Source: CAVVYA01 sp963752345
GTDB taxonomy: Bacteria > Pseudomonadota > Alphaproteobacteria > SMXQ01
Assembly (NCBI GenBank): GCA_963752345.1
Contig: CAVVYA010000002.1
Coordinates: forward strand, 1 to 64,000
DNA length: 64,000 bases
Reading direction: 5' to 3'
In this document: positions 63,317 to 64,000 of the stretch, piece after piece
Layout: every line of letters starts with the position of its first letter
Position numbering within the stretch: the stretch's first letter is position 1
Notes under the pieces: generated by a model
Told to the model about the DNA's origin: nothing
The model's input: only the letters and a program-made list of their open reading frames with translations
Databases searched by the model: none
Made by a program: the position numbers and the translations under genes

Positions 63317-64000
63317 GCACGGCGGCGATCAGACTGTCCGGCGAAAGCCGCTCCGAGCCACAGCATGACCTGTCGGTCATGGCTTTCGTCGCCGATGATG
63401 TGACGCGGCAGACGCTGATCCGTGTCGCAGCGGAGCAGAAGTGGCACGATCCCATCATCCAGACGGGTGGCATAGCGGCGGCGCGGCGCGAGCTGGGCGA
63501 GTCCGCGTCGCCCACGCTGCTCATTGTCGATTTGTCCGAATCATCTGAGCCCTTGGCCGAAATCAACAGCCTTGCCGAGGTCTGCGAGCCGGGAACCCGC
63601 GTCATTGCGCTGGGAACGACAAACGATGTGCGCCTCTACCGGAGCCTCACGGACGCTGGCGTGACGGACTACATGGTCAAGCCAGTCGCGGCGGCCGATC
63701 TTGTGCGGGCTGTCGCATATGCGAATTCCGGCGGCAAACAGGATAGCGCGGAAGGCAAGCGAAGCCGCATTCATTCGATCGTCGGCGCGCGCGGCGGCGT
63801 CGGTGCCTCGACGGTCGCGCTCAATCTCGCATGGATCTTGTCTCAGGAGCAGAAGCAACGGGTCGTCCTGATCGATCTGGACCTGCATTTCGGCACCGTC
63901 GCTTTGTCGCTCGATATCGATCCCGGCAATGGCTTCCGGGACGTCCTGCACAATCCCGGCCGCATCGATCCGCTGTTTCTCGAACGCGCTGTGATCCGAG
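63313..64000 (+). CDS. cpaE: Pilus localisation ATPase CpaE/TadZ (N-terminal part)
   Basis: The gene starts ATG 63313 (STAAIRLSGESRSEPQHDLS) and runs past the right edge; 229 residues are visible. Residues ~20-135 form a receiver-like domain (VMAFVADDVTRQTLIRVAAE, TLLIVDLSES, GVTDYMVKPVAAADLV). The MinD/ParA-like ATPase begins at ~150 with the deviant Walker A IVGARGGVGASTVALNLAWI and continues VVLIDLDLHFGTVALSLDID. It positions the Tad apparatus at the cell pole. Coupled to cpaD by a 4-base overlap. Confidence 0.93.
   Translation, partial: MSTAAIRLSGESRSEPQHDLSVMAFVADDVTRQTLIRVAAEQKWHDPIIQTGGIAAARRELGESASPTLLIVDLSESSEPLAEINSLAEVCEPGTRVIALGTTNDVRLYRSLTDAGVTDYMVKPVAAADLVRAVAYANSGGKQDSAEGKRSRIHSIVGARGGVGASTVALNLAWILSQEQKQRVVLIDLDLHFGTVALSLDIDPGNGFRDVLHNPGRIDPLFLERAVIR

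Overview
The window reads as high-GC alphaproteobacterial chromosome, with a short stretch at the left end that probably belongs elsewhere. From about 2970 to 64000 the gene content and synteny are alphaproteobacterial: xseB-ispA-dxs-tlyA next to a histone-deacetylase-like gene; aroC-fabI-cbpM/cbpA-(RT0821-type lipoprotein)-pdxH; an ALAS-type hemA; a DivK-like receiver; an ELM1-family gene; and a flp/cpaA-E Tad pilus locus. A Rhodospirillales- or Hyphomicrobiales-like lineage fits, but I cannot resolve it further from sequence alone. Bases 1 to about 2970 hold the end of a TonB-dependent receptor, a PAS histidine kinase, a short AraC-type regulator and the first third of a response regulator. 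At about 2970 the response regulator and an oppositely oriented EamA transporter are both cut at the same base, which suggests a chimeric join.

Layout. 3.0-6.4 kb: EamA transporter, dienelactone hydrolase, LuxR-type response regulator, PQQ-type sugar dehydrogenase. 6.5-13.3 kb: spermidine synthesis (speD-speE), VanZ, an FAD-linked 2-hydroxyacid oxidase, Sua5/TsaC, CysQ and an MFS exporter. 13.4-16.4 kb: modABC with a convergent modE. 16.5-18.4 kb: a cupin, a GIY-YIG nuclease gene bracketed by inverted repeats, and an alpha/beta hydrolase. 18.5-28.3 kb: persulfide dioxygenase-TusA, HDAC-like deacetylase, isoprenoid genes, MATE, TlyA and a uracil-C5 RNA methyltransferase. 28.3-36.4 kb: aroC, fabI, cbpMA, lipoprotein, pdxH, cation efflux, Usp, SDR and DivK-like genes. 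36.6-46.8 kb: DUF1194, PadR-like, hemA, a three-gene membrane dehydrogenase (subunit 3, GMC flavoprotein, dihaem cytochrome c), a class-III aminotransferase, a thioredoxin-NHL protein and a second Usp. 46.9-54.4 kb: beta-propeller plus two YeeE/YedE sulfur transporters, and a complete peptide-type ABC operon. 54.6-64 kb: ELM1, two TadE-like proteins, TadG, Flp pilin, CpaA-CpaE (CpaE runs off the end).

How the genes work together. Several short operons show 4-base stop/start overlaps (speD-speE, FAD oxidase-VanZ, modB-modC, GMC-cytochrome c, the ABC operon, cpaB-C-D-E). Two modules handle reduced sulfur (persulfide dioxygenase/TusA; beta-propeller/YeeE pair). The Tad cluster encodes pilin, prepilin peptidase, secretin, pilotin-like lipoprotein and localisation ATPase.

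Two general points matter for anyone using this annotation. First, about twenty apparent single-base indels break otherwise well-conserved genes, including housekeeping genes such as tlyA; this looks like uncorrected sequencing error rather than gene decay. Second, the most interesting structure is a small element family: a palindromic sequence that occurs as inverted pairs, once flanking a GIY-YIG nuclease gene (17170-17573) and twice without any gene (20691-20897). The arrangement resembles an autonomous/non-autonomous REPIN-like system with a GIY-YIG nuclease in place of the RAYT transposase.
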